Positions 1 through 12,600 of a stretch of 64,000 nucleotides of DNA are shown in pieces. The stretch lies in assembly GCA_903813345.2 (NCBI GenBank), contig CAIIXF020000009.1:36697759-36761758 (forward strand), written 5' to 3'. The number at the start of each line of letters is the position of its first letter. Position 1 is the first letter of the stretch. The position numbers were made by a program, and so were the translations under genes. This DNA is from Owenia fusiformis. Its lineage: Eukaryota; Annelida; Polychaeta; Sabellida; Oweniidae. The notes below the pieces were generated by a model, which saw only the letters and a list, made by a program, of their open reading frames with translations, made no database searches and had not been told where the DNA came from.

Positions 1-436
1 GCATCGCAGGCTTTGCGTCTTCTGTTTCATCAAAAATCGTTTATGGAAGATGGCAAGTTGTGTTGGAAAAGTAGGGTTGAGGAAATGACCTCTCTCAGTT
101 TGTTGAATGATATTCTCTTTTATGAGATATATGGACTACTTTATTTTGTATTATAATTTTAATTTCATTTTAATTAAACTAGTTATTATTATGTGGCTTT
201 AACTAAGGAACGCTAAAGAGGGAATCATCGATGAAGTTTCTCAATGACATGTTGTCACTTGAGGGAGAATTCTGGCAAATGCATGTTATGAGTCCACGTT
301 CTGACAGACTTGTTGTCGAGCATTACTCCAAGATGTGGTAATACATGTAGCTTCAGGATTACATTGTGGACTTCCTAATTAGATAAATAGATACACACTT
401 TATTACAGGTAGGCTTAATAACATTTGGTTATTCAG
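1..436. other. Intron sequence at left edge
   Basis: I see no exon with family similarity here. It is AT-rich intron upstream of the first visible VWA exon, whose acceptor cag ends at 436. Confidence 0.6.
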
Positions 437-690
437 CCAAAGTGGAGTTCGGGATAAATAAGTTTAAAACAAGACAAGATCTATCAGAAGCTATAAGGGA
501 AGTCACTACAAAGAAATTAAAGCCTAAAAAACCTGATCCAGGGTTGGCCCTTTGGGACGCCTTAAGGTTGATTGGACGTAATGCAGAATTACTTAAAAAC
601 AAGGCGACTGATGCATTTTCTGGGAACGCTCGTGGACGGGTGTTAGTTATAATCACGTCATATTCTGGTATATTATCATCCAGGCTAGTG
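437..690 (+). CDS. Exon: VWA domain, middle part
   Basis: It follows an attcag acceptor and ends at a gtaagt donor, phase 0. The protein has the VWA pattern: a strand (KVEFGINKF), an amphipathic helix, a GLALWDAL helix, then [12 protein letters not shown], which matches the hydrophobic strand usually written VLVLITDG. The usual D after IT is replaced by S. The first VWA strand, with the DxSxS metal site, would be encoded upstream of the window. Confidence 0.75.
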
Positions 691-3600
691 GTAAGTCCTA
701 TAGACTTCGGTTTCAAACTTTGAAAACTGAAAATAAAATTTAACAAATAGTTCATGATATTTATTTCTTTTAGACTAGAGAGGGTTTTGTTAGAGCAGAT
801 AATACAATCATGCACTTACGCCATTATCATGTAACATACAAGGGCTGACGAATATATTCGCTACCTTTTGCTTTATGTTCTTTTATAATCGTCCATTTCT
901 ATTGAAATTTGGCATAGGCACGCAGTTTCGTATTCCGCATCTTTTGATTTTATGCTCGAGACAATTACCATAAATGGCAAAAAGTTGTGGTTGTCATAGC
1001 AACGGGAGTAATGGGTCACTGGAGCTGCCTATAATTTTTACCGTAATTGCACATAAAATAATGTCTTTATATGGTCATTTCTCCTAATAAAACATTCAGT
1101 TTGGGTAATTTTTTATATATATTGTTTACTGAACACTGACCTATATTCATATTTTTGCTCTCAAATCGTTGACATCATCAAGTGAGTTGCGGATGAAGTA
1201 ATGACACTACATTCTTCTTTATAAGTAGCTATGCAGTCCTCGACAGATTCTTTTATTGTGTGTTCATTTTTCACTGGTATTTGAATAGAAGCTGTTCTCT
1301 TAGATTTGCATTCACCATATTTGCTTCTTGATGCAACTCAGTAAGCACGAGTGTCCCTTTGTGATGCATACACGGATCAATTTTGACTTCTTTATTGCTT
1401 CAAATCAACATTTATATGACAGCTCAACACTTGTTCTGAATATTGGGCCAACGTCCAGTAAACAGATGAGTATATAAAAAATCTAAACCGAAAAGTTTTT
1501 ATTAGTAGAAATGGGCATCTAAAAACATTGTATTTGCAATGGCGGTAAAATTATGGGCTGCTCCGGTGACGCATTACTCCCGTTGCAATGACAACCATAT
1601 TTTTGCAATATACGGCAAATGGCTCAAACATGGTATCGAAAGATGCCGAATTGAACACTGCATGTCTGTGCCAACTTTCAATGGAAATGTATGAATATAA
1701 AATAAAATAAAGCAAAAAGTAGCTAATATATTGATTAGCTCTTGTATAGTGCTCAATATTAGTGCTTCATATTGCCGTTTAGAAAGCTGTGAAGCAGATG
1801 AATAAAATTAAACAAGATGGGATACTTCCCCTTCTGGTTCAACTTGACACTAAATCACCAGGAATTCGAACCAATCGAGTCAAGCCATTCAAGATACTGT
1901 TGGATGAAGACAACTACATTAGGGAAAATATATCTGAGGCTTCTCTTAAAATAGCAAATGTCCTTGACAGTTTCAAATGTGGATGTAAGTTTAAAAAACA
2001 GTGTAGTACGAAGGTCGTATATAAGTTTGAAAATATTTTCTATCAATGAATATTTTGATATTTTTATTATGTGCAATATATGTATTTATTTATGCGTGTT
2101 ACTCAAGAAAATTCAATTTTTACATCTAAGAATGATAATTATTCAAAAATCACTTTTATTGAACCGATGGTGGCCTAAATTATTTTGAATAGTATATTTA
2201 TTTAGACGGCCGATCGGGATCATTTTCATAAAATACATTGCTATCTTGCAGGTCAAGGGACTGCCGATGTTTGTTTGACTAAGGAATGTGTACAAGCAGG
2301 TACGTTAATCCTTTTTGGTTGTCCTCTCAAAACATTTCAACCACATTTGAACATTAAAATTGTATGTTGAAGTTTTTTAAATTACGCTCCTTTACTTGAC
2401 CTTTGTTGTTGTTGAAGGGCATGCAAACAGTTACAGTTTCAATGTTCCAGGGATATAATTTATCAAAACAAAGCACAATTTCTTATAACATAAGGATTTA
2501 CCGCTATGGATACAACTGGACAGGAACAGTTTCCGGACAACTCTGAGCCTGGACAACTCGAACCCAATACATCTGGGACCCAAGACAACTCGGGCCACTT
2601 TTTGAAGTTGAATTTTTATCATTATACAATTTGTATTTTTTTTTATATATATTTTTTATACATTATTTTTTATGTTCATTTTGACATTTATTATAGTACT
2701 ATATTGTGAATTCATATATTATGTTAATTTGATGAAATTTGTTTAAGTTAATATTTTGATGAGAGTTAAGAAGTAAGAAATTATTGAAGCAAACGGCCCA
2801 ATACATCTTGGACCACTTTTTGAAATGATGGTTTTTATCATTGTATGGGGTTCTATTATTTTATTTTATTTTTTTATGCTATAGATTATATATTGTAAAT
2901 TCATATATTGTGTTAATTAGATGAACTTGTTTTAAATTAAATATACTATAATTTCAAAAAGCGGCCCGAGTTGTTTTGAGTCTTCAGCTTCAATATCTCT
3001 TACTTCTTATCAAATAAGTTAATTGAAAGGTTACGAATTGAACGATCTTCATCAAATAAATACAATAGTGCAGTCAGAATGTGGGTTTCAGCGTGCGCTC
3101 AGAGGGATTTTATGGGACATAATTTTTCATGTTACTACTATGATTATACATATTTGTATGGATTATAAGATCTTAGTTTTTCAGCTTTTAGATTTTACCC
3201 CCATGGGCTAAAATTTGGACCCCTACTATAAAATAGAGCAAGGACTCAAAAGATATTAAGTGGAATGTTTCCAAATAACTATAATATATTGGTGTAGGCT
3301 AACTGAATATATGTTAAAAAGTTCATGTCACATGATGTAGTGGTTGCCATGGAAACGGATAAAACATACCCTTCAGGTATTGATTTTCAGGCCATTTTTT
3401 TAGTAATGACGGAGTCATTTTGTGCATATTTTGTCACCATTGTGTTAGGAAGGGTTAAAATGTGAATATAAAACTTCTATAATATATTAGCAACAATCTT
3501 ATTTGAAGATCTGCAGTCCATAGAATCTCAGGTTTTGGCCTTTTATGGGTCCATGACTTATACAGGGGTTTATTTCTACTCACAGACTCGAGCTCCCACA

Positions 3601-6600
3601 TTGGATGGATGCTATAACTTTTGAAATAAGGGAGATACAGGTCTCATCTTTTTAGATCTTCATAAATGGTTGGTTTTAAGTATTTTAATATACTTTTGGA
3701 GCTGGTATATGATTGGTTGCCATGGTAACCAGGGTTTTAAGGAAATCCTGACCCCGACATTGGATGGATATTATAACTTTTGAAATAAGGGAGATTCATG
3801 TTTCATTTTTTCAGATTTTTGACAATGTTTGATTTAAAGTATTGATTTAGACTTTGGGAGCTGGTATTTGATTGGTTACCATGGAAATCAGGGTTTTGTT
3901 GAAATTCAGACCTCCACAATTGATAAACGCTATAACTCTTAAATACAGCCAGATAGGATATCATCTTTTCAAATCTAAGATAATGATAATATGTGTGTAT
4001 TGTATTAGACTTTGGAAGTTAGGATTTATTTGTCTGCCATGGTAGCCATGTTTCATTGTCATGGTAACTGCTATTTTCGTTTTCAGATTCACCTATATTC
4101 TAGATAGGTCAATACATGACATAAAATACCAAATTGCTCAAAGTTATCATTTTTATTCTTAATTTTTTGATTTTTTTCTATTTTATATGATTAACATGCT
4201 CATGACTCATTAATACTAAAGATGCAAAAAATGTTTGGCTCATGAAATATCAAATACTAGTAAACAATACGTGTATGTCTGACAATATTGCCTCATTCTA
4301 TACTACTAGTTCTTACAAAAGTTCTGACTCCTAACTTGTTCATTTGTTTTCTGTTGGAATGAAGGATTGTTTTGACCATTCTGGAGATAAATTAGGATCA
4401 TCAGGGGATATAGTCCATTCATGCAGTATTGGACTTGGCAGAATGGCTTAAGACTGGTCCCTGTGGGTTCACTGTATATAAAATTTGGCTGGGGTCCAAG
4501 GCTGAACCCTCAGATATCATATCAATATGTTCCCATCCGACTTGTCAAATTTGAATGTGTTCCGATATCAACCAAAATAAAATCAACCCAAAAGCCATAC
4601 CAAATGCCCAAATATAGGACCAGTGCCATACCAAATATCCAGATATGAATATGGCCATTCAAAATTTCTAATGCCTCAAAAGAAGGCGGAAAACAACCAA
4701 AAACAACATCACATTAAGAATATATACTAGATCTATGTCATACATGTATAACAAGTGAGGGGCAACATATTTTTCACGACCATTCCCAAATCCGACCATT
4801 GCCATACCTCTCAAGTCATAATTTGGAGAGCATTTTCATATCAGATCCTAAAATTTGGTCCATTGCCATACCAAATGTCAAAAGTACCCCACCTGAACCG
4901 AGGATCCCCTCAAGGTTTATATACAGTGAACTCCCGGAAGACTGGGGGTAATGTTTCCACTTCCAAATATACGTTTTATCATCCAATCCTCTTCAAATGT
5001 TATAATAAGCAATCATTACAAGGTGGAAGAGTCCATCATTTAATCCATTGCATTATATTAGCTGCTATGAAAGCAGTGAAGGACCAATCTTGAAGGATGG
5101 GAAGAGTTGACTATTGACTATTGACTATTCACAAATGAAGGTAAGACTGAAATAAAAAACTAAGGGTACCATGACGACGAAACATGGTTACCATGGCAAT
5201 GAAGTAAATGCTAAGCTCCAAAGTCTAATACAATACTACACAAATCTAATTATTTTTAAGATCTGAAATGATGATATCTATATCTGCTTAAATTCAAACG
5301 TTGTAGAATTTATCAATTGAAGAGGTCCACATTTCAATAGAACTCTAGTTACCATGGTAACCAATCAAAGGATGTTTCTGGGTATATGCCCTTTTGGTCC
5401 CTCAGTCAAATGTATGTGAAATATGGTTTTTATTACTGTGCTAGTTATATTTGATAAGTATATTTACTTTTTCACGAGTTTTGATGCATAATTAACCCCC
5501 TGCTGAGAGTCAGAATAAGTATCTTAACAAACAAAAAATAGTCATTATCACAGAAAAAACCACCAATGGCAACATGTATGACATACAAAGAAGAAATAAC
5601 TAAGACCCATGAAGAATTAAAAAGAAAATCATATTTTTGAAATATAATATTTTTTTCAAATTTTTAAATTTCCCGCCAGTTTAATTTGAAGTGGGAAAGA
5701 CAAGATGGCTGCCATTTGATGTAAGAAATATCAGAAAAAGTTGCTTCACTTTTAGTTTTCACAATGAGCACAGTTCTCCGGTTTAGGTTTTTTGACTGAT
5801 TCTGACTCTTCATCACCAGGGTCATGTATAGAGATTATAAAATTGAAACCAAAATGTTGTGCTCAGAATGAATTTGACTGAAATATGTCTAACTTCACCA
5901 ACACAATTGAAGTCTCAAAACTGGATGCTCAGTAACTTTGAGTGACTATAATCCCTTGATTACCCAGATAAACACCAATTCACTTATCCAGAAATACCAT
6001 TCAATGTCTATACAAAGAAAGTAAGCAATGTTTTGAAGGATATGTTTCAAACTTTTTGCATGAATAATTCATTTAATATTTGCCATTGATTTTTTTTCAA
6101 TTCTGACAAAGTGATATGCACTGTCTTTGATGCCAATATTCTTCATCAATTGTGATACAAATTGATATTTTTGTAATCTCAGAAGAAGGATAAGATATTG
6201 AAGTTTAATAATATGTGTGATTGAGTTGGTTTTTCAGACATTACAATTTTCAATATTTTCTAAGTCGATACCCAGACTCATTCCCAGACTCATCCTTTCA
6301 GCTCCAAAAGTCTAATTTAATATCTATAATCAATCATTGTCTAAGATCTGAAATAATGAGACATGTATCTCCCTTATTTCAAATATATAACATCCACCCA
6401 GTGTGGGGGTCAGAATTTCCCTAAAACCCTGGTTACCATGGCAACCAATCACATACCTGCTCCCAAAGTAAAATAAAATACTTAAAACTAATCATTTATG
6501 AAGATCTGAAAAGATGAGACCTGTATCTCCATCATTTCAAAAGTTATAGCATCCATTCAGTGTGGGAGCTCGAGTCTATGAAATAGACCCCTGTATAAGT

Positions 6601-9600
6601 CATGGAGACCAATACAAAGCCAAAATCTGAGATTTGGTGGACTGGTCTTTACATACAATTGTTGCTAATATATTATAATTAATTTATTTAATATATTATT
6701 TTATCTTTATATTTTAACGCTTCCTAACACATTGGTGACAAAATATGCATGAAATGACTCTGTCAGTCCTGAAAAATTGGCCTGAAAATTGACACCTGAA
6801 GGGCATGTTTTATCCATTTCCATGGCAACAACTTAACCATGTGACATGAAATTTTTATCATATGTTCAGTCAGCCTATACCAATTTAACTTAAGTAATTT
6901 GGAAACATTCCACTGAGTATTAATTTTCATAAATAAAAAATAAAACCACACATAATGATAAGAATCATAATTCAAAAATGTGGTCCGAGTTGTCTTGGGT
7001 CCGAGATGTCTTGGGTCCGAGTTGTCCAGTTACCCATAGGAACACATTCTCATGGGATAAGGAAGTATCGACATGAAAAGTTACAGACAAAAGGATGTTT
7101 CATAAAATAAATATTTCATAAATATATGTCCCAGACATATTTCCTTATTTCATGATGAATGTCTTACGTTTTTACAAATGTTGACTTTTATAATAATTTT
7201 ATGACGTACATATCAATGGTTTTTTTTGTCCTAGGTTTAGCCACGTATGTATCGTAACTTACAATCAATAGCCACATGATAACTATCGACAGTATGACCA
7301 ACATAACCTATGCAGGCCTGTCAACTTGGGAACACCTAACATGAGTGACTTGGAAATGTTGAACACCTCCCCTCAAAATGTGGACACCTTGGTCCAAATC
7401 TGAACACCTTGATCCAAATTTTGAACACCTTGGCTTAAATTTTATTACATCTTGCCAAATTTTGAACACCTCAAATTTTTCGCGCTCGCTACGCTCGCAT
7501 TTCAAACATCCGTCAACGGGGGGGGGGGGGGGGGGGGGGGGGTTGGGGGAGGGACGAAAAATTTCGAACGGAATGCGTGACATATACGTAATTCGCGTGA
7601 AAAGTCCGAACGAAATGCGTACATTGCGTATTTGCGTGACATTTTCTGTCACGCAAAAATAACTGGCGTGACTTCAAATTCTTCAGCAAATGCGTGACAA
7701 ATACGCAAAATGCGGGACAGTTGACAGGCCTGCCTATGCAACTTAATTTAATATGCAACGGTTTCATTTTCTCATTTAGCCGCAGCCATGATAAAAGCTA
7801 TGGACGAAACTGTTGATCCATGTGACGACTTTCATGAATACGCTTGTGGAAGATATCTGAAAGAGAATGTTATCCCCGAGGATAAAACAAGTATCGGACG
7901 TTTTGTTACACTAGACGATGAAGTCCGACTAAAATTACGTGGTTTGTATTCAGAACTTGTAGTAGTATTTGTATTATAGCATTTTTCATGTTGATTCACC
8001 GTATTGTGCTGCCATCTTTCAATGGGTTTCTTATAGGTTTTGTAGGGTGTGGGATTGCCTTTCATTTCCTATAACTTGGGGGTATTTAACAGAAATTTTG
8101 GGCTTCATTCAGGAGAGAGTTAGATCGGGGGGAACATCACACATCATTTATTTTCATCTTATTAATCTCATTTTCATTCTTTCTTTATCTTTGAACAGTT
8201 TTATTTTACACTGAAGAGTGTAATTGTACATGTTTAGTCTTTTACTTGGAATAAAGTATAGTTTTATGAGTATATTAATTCTGTGTTAATCTTGTCTTTT
8301 TACATTACAAGACCAATCCATATTATTTTATGAAGAACCCACAGAGCTATTTAAACAACAAAGCTCGAAGCTTCATTGGTGGCAGCGGTGGGATTGGTCT
8401 TTGTCTTGTAAAGAGATTCTTTTCGCAGTTTTAGTGTTTTTATTTTCATTAAAGAGTGGAGATTAGTTCTCTTCACATCTTTAAATTTGATTAACTTTTA
8501 CTGAAGAGTGGAAATTAGTTCTCTTCGCATCTTCAATTTAGCTTTACTCTTACAAAAGAGCGGAGATTAGTTCTCTTCGTTTCTTTCTTTTAAGTTAGGT
8601 TCATTCTATACTGAAGAGTGAAGATTAGTTCTCTTCAACTCTTTCTTTAGGATTTTGTCTTCATATTCAGTTTACTTTGAATGAAGAGTATTCGTCTTCA
8701 CTGTACTATTAAGTATTAACTTTGTCTTTATGCACAATGTTTGTTTATGCATGCATTTAAGTTGACGGTCTTCACTTAAAAGACTGATAATGATCTTGCG
8801 TTTGTGTACGCTCAGTTAATTTATGCGTAACTTTACCTTGATCTTGTGAACAAAAAGAAGACAAAGAGTCAAGAATATTTGATGTCAAGAATATTTGATG
8901 TTTACACGTGCTATTGTTAAGGGAATCATCATTTAGTAATGAAGACGGGCTCCCGTTGTAGTTACTTTTAAAATTGAAATACGAAAACGCTTGCATTTCA
9001 GCGTTGTACTAATTTCTGTATTTGCTATCAACAAGAAGCTCATGTAACAGGCTCCTGTTTTAGTTACTTCAAAAACACTTTCTTTTACTTTCTTTCTATC
9101 CTTTATTTCTACAATTGTGCATGCTAAGACGCATTGCTTTAACATTGGCAAAATCGAGCGCGTATCTATTTGTTTGGCTGTGGCTATAGTGTTAGGATTG
9201 TTCCGAATTGGTGTTAGACGAAATTATGAATTGAGAATATTTGATTTGAATGTTCGAGATCTAGTTTTTGGTCTTTGTATTTTGTAAAAATCCCTGTATT
9301 GATGATAAAAGCGTACTTGATTCTGTTTGTGTTTTGATATTACGTATAGATTATAGCTCATTCATTAAATAGAAGTTGATACCTTGTGAATATGGAGGGG
9401 AAGGATCAATGTGAAAATGGGTGTTCTGTCGTGTTAGGTGCCGTCGGGGAAAATGAAGATGAGAAAGACGAAAATAATGAAAACTTTGATTTGATTTGGT
9501 CAGATAAAAATGTAAGTCTCCATGACGAGAAAGACACAGATGGCAAAATCACGGTTTCACCTGAAAATCAAAATGAAGAAAAGAAATCGTCGGATGGTTT

Positions 9601-12600
9601 ATTAGGGCGTAGTCTTGCTTCAATATTGAAATGCAAGAAATAGAAGAGCGCCTACAAGATATGGATGGGATTAATTGATTGTTTAGTCAAAGAATGTATA
9701 TAGTGTGTATAAGCAGAGACCTATAAAACATTTTATATGTCTCTGGTATAAGTAAACATAAAGGGAACATATTTAGTTAGCTAGTTGGTTAGTTAGGTAG
9801 TTAGGTAGATAGTCGGTTAGTAGTAAGTTAGTTAAATGTGTGCTGCATGGGCATTGTTTATCTCGTGATTATTTAAAAGGGAAAAAGTACATAATACAGA
9901 GTTAAGTAAAAGTCATCAATGCATACCTTAAAAGATATTTTATTTCAAACTCTCAATGGAATTGCATATAGGTATATTTTAATGGCTAGTGGATGAAAAC
10001 ATGACTTGCAAAAGAAATTGTTCAGGGGAGGTAAAGCCTTTCAAGTATGAAAACAGGACCATTTTGTAGTATTGAAGAACATTTTTCTTTATTAATTATG
10101 CATAGAAAGAGTCAAACATCCGTATTTGGCAAGAATGCATGTTTGTTTTGTGTCGCTGAATGGATGAATGAGATTTGTCATTTTTGTAATATGTGGTTGC
10201 CCGGGCAATTAGAAGTAACAATAAGAAGTAAACAATTAGAAATAAGTAATTAGAAGTAAACAATTAAGAGTGAACAATAAGAAGTAAGCATTTAAGATAA
10301 TGAGAAGATTGAAAAAGTAACTTTTAAAATGAGATTTCTGAAGACAATTTATGTTTTACAGTTATTAAACGTGTGCTTGTCGAAAATACACATAGGGATC
10401 GTTTTATCTGGTTTTATTAAGAGATATGAAATTCCATGAAAATGGAGGGGGTAGTTTGTAATGCGAAATTATGATGGCATTTCATATTCCATTCGTGTAG
10501 TAAGGCCTGGCATTTTAATATGGTACTTAAATGATGAGATGTAAAGTCGGCTTTTTGTCATGTGTTCTTGGATATTGCATCTAAGTTGATAAGTTAGCTA
10601 GACGAAGAGAATTCATTGTTGTTAAGTTATGAGATTTGAACTAGGCTTCTTGTCATGTGTTCTTGGATATTGCATCTAAGTTGATAAGTTAGCTAGAAGA
10701 AGAGTTCAATGTTGTTTTAGATGAGGTTGTGTGGTTGTTACTTATTCTTGGATATTGCATCTAAGTTGAATCATAGGTAACAAATGATCCATATGTAAAG
10801 CAGTGGGGTAGAATGACTGATATTTATCGGCATGTTCTAAAAGGTGTGCTGGCTCCAATTTAGTGGACTCTGTGGCCTTATCCATTGTTTAGTCATTGTG
10901 TGGTTAAAATGACTAAAAGGTGGACTGATACAAAGGCCACTGTTTAGGTATTTTGATAGAAGAATGACTAAAAAGTGGCTTCAAACTGGAGTATAAAGGG
11001 TTAAGTAAAAGGGTGGTACTGAGTGATCCAACCCACCCAAGATGCATGCCTAATAGAATCATAAAACCTTATCAAGTGATACAATCTGTCCCTGACACCA
11101 TCAACTATTGTATCTTAGTATCCCTTTAAAATTGTATATAATTTTGTCAAAGTAACAATTATCACAAACAATGAAGCTCTGATTTCATAACTTTACATGA
11201 CCCAAAACAGCCTCGAGACCGCTTAATGTTGAAAGGTGGGGGTAAACAATGCTAAAAAAATTAATTACAAACTTTTCCACAACTTGCAGTTGGTAAGGGT
11301 ATATGTGTATCCCAATTGATATAGAATTTTCGCTATTAAATGATTATGTTGGAGGAGTTTGCAATCATTAGTTTTAAGCTGTGATTTGCAAAAAATAAAA
11401 GAACTAGATATAGTTGAATTCTATTGTTGATGAAAATTATGAAGTTACGTCATTTTTTGTAAATATATCAGAATGTATAGCACTCCATTGTAAATTTAAG
11501 GCAGAGTAAATCTGGAAATCTCCAGAGCTGAATTACAAGGCTCTCATACCTTATCTCTAAAATCTAAAATTGACATGCTTTATAATTTTAGTATGACCAC
11601 ACTTGTATCATACTTGCATAATTTGTCAAACTTAGATTATCCTTCACATTCTTTTCAATGGGGACAATTTAGCTGACAATCTACCTAACACTCATCTGCA
11701 CACCACCTAAATACCTTTGTTGTTTCCCTTACAAATGTTGACTGATATTTTGAAAAGTGAAGCTCCTCATGTTATAATGTTGAACCCCTGGGCTGGACAA
11801 CCAACCTTAACTCAATTTAATTTGGAGAGGGGGGTAAAATGGTAAAACAATTGATTAAATTTACTTACTTTTTTTCCACAACTATCAATTTGTAAGGACA
11901 TATGTGAATTCCAATTGATATAAAATGTTCCCTTACTGAAAATATCAAAGTTTGCAGTCAGTAGTTTAAATCCTTCAGTATATATTTTATGAAAATGAAA
12001 AAAACCATATGGCGTCGTGTTGAATTATATTTTTGTAAAATGACCAATATAAAACCATTTATTTTTTTGTTTTGTAACTATATGAGAATTATTTATCATT
12101 CCATTAAAAGGGTCGACTCTTAATGGCAGGGAAATATGGTGGTAGGTGCGGAGAGTCACTTTTATTTGCTAATTTTTCCAGCCCCATGTCATTTGAATGG
12201 TAGCTTTTATCAAAAATTGCCACAAGTTTCGCTTATTCCTATAAAGACTAAATCTGAAAATCTGATTTCCTTGAACATGCTAAAGCCCGTGTGATTTAAG
12301 TATTATCGTTAATGGCAATTATTCCTCCAGCACTTTTTTATCACTAACATTTTTTGTGGTCTTGGGCAAATGTTGCCTAAGTTAAAATAGATAATAAAGA
12401 TACTTATCAAAACTCTCGCTAATTGACATATTTTCACTAAATCAAGAAAGTTAGGACAAATGTTCATCTGATAATATCAGATAATATTGATAATTATCAA
12501 AACTATTGCTAACAGTTATAATTTTAGTTACATCAAAACTATCACTTTTATTGATAACTATTTCTAGCAAATGTTTCATAGAAAAGGGCCCGTGTGAAAT

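Larger units (their letters stand above)
2505..7040. repeat. Long inverted-repeat (fold-back) element, about 4.5 kb
   Basis: The left arm (about 2505-4090) and right arm (about 5160-7040) are inverted copies. Paired landmarks: ggacccaagacaactcgg near the outer ends, cttcaggtattgattttcag (3373) against its mirror near 6785, and ggttgccatggtaaccaggg (3716) against its mirror near 6430. Each arm contains degenerate tandem units of about 120 bp with 'gccatggtaacc' and 'ataacttttgaaataaggga'. No transposase is visible. The loop contains a smaller nested element. Confidence 0.75.

Noticed and set aside
2252-2299. VWA and M13 as two separate genes
   Set aside because: The splice phases on both sides of this exon chain correctly and no start, stop or promoter break is seen between them, although transcript proof is lacking.
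7308-7767. Open frames over the G run giving poly-Gly and poly-Pro stretches on both strands
   Set aside because: They arise from the 25-G run inside a hAT-like element and show no conserved domain.
9386-9643. 85-residue acidic open frame
   Set aside because: It lies inside the LTR element, has no recognisable domain and low complexity. I cannot support it as a gene.
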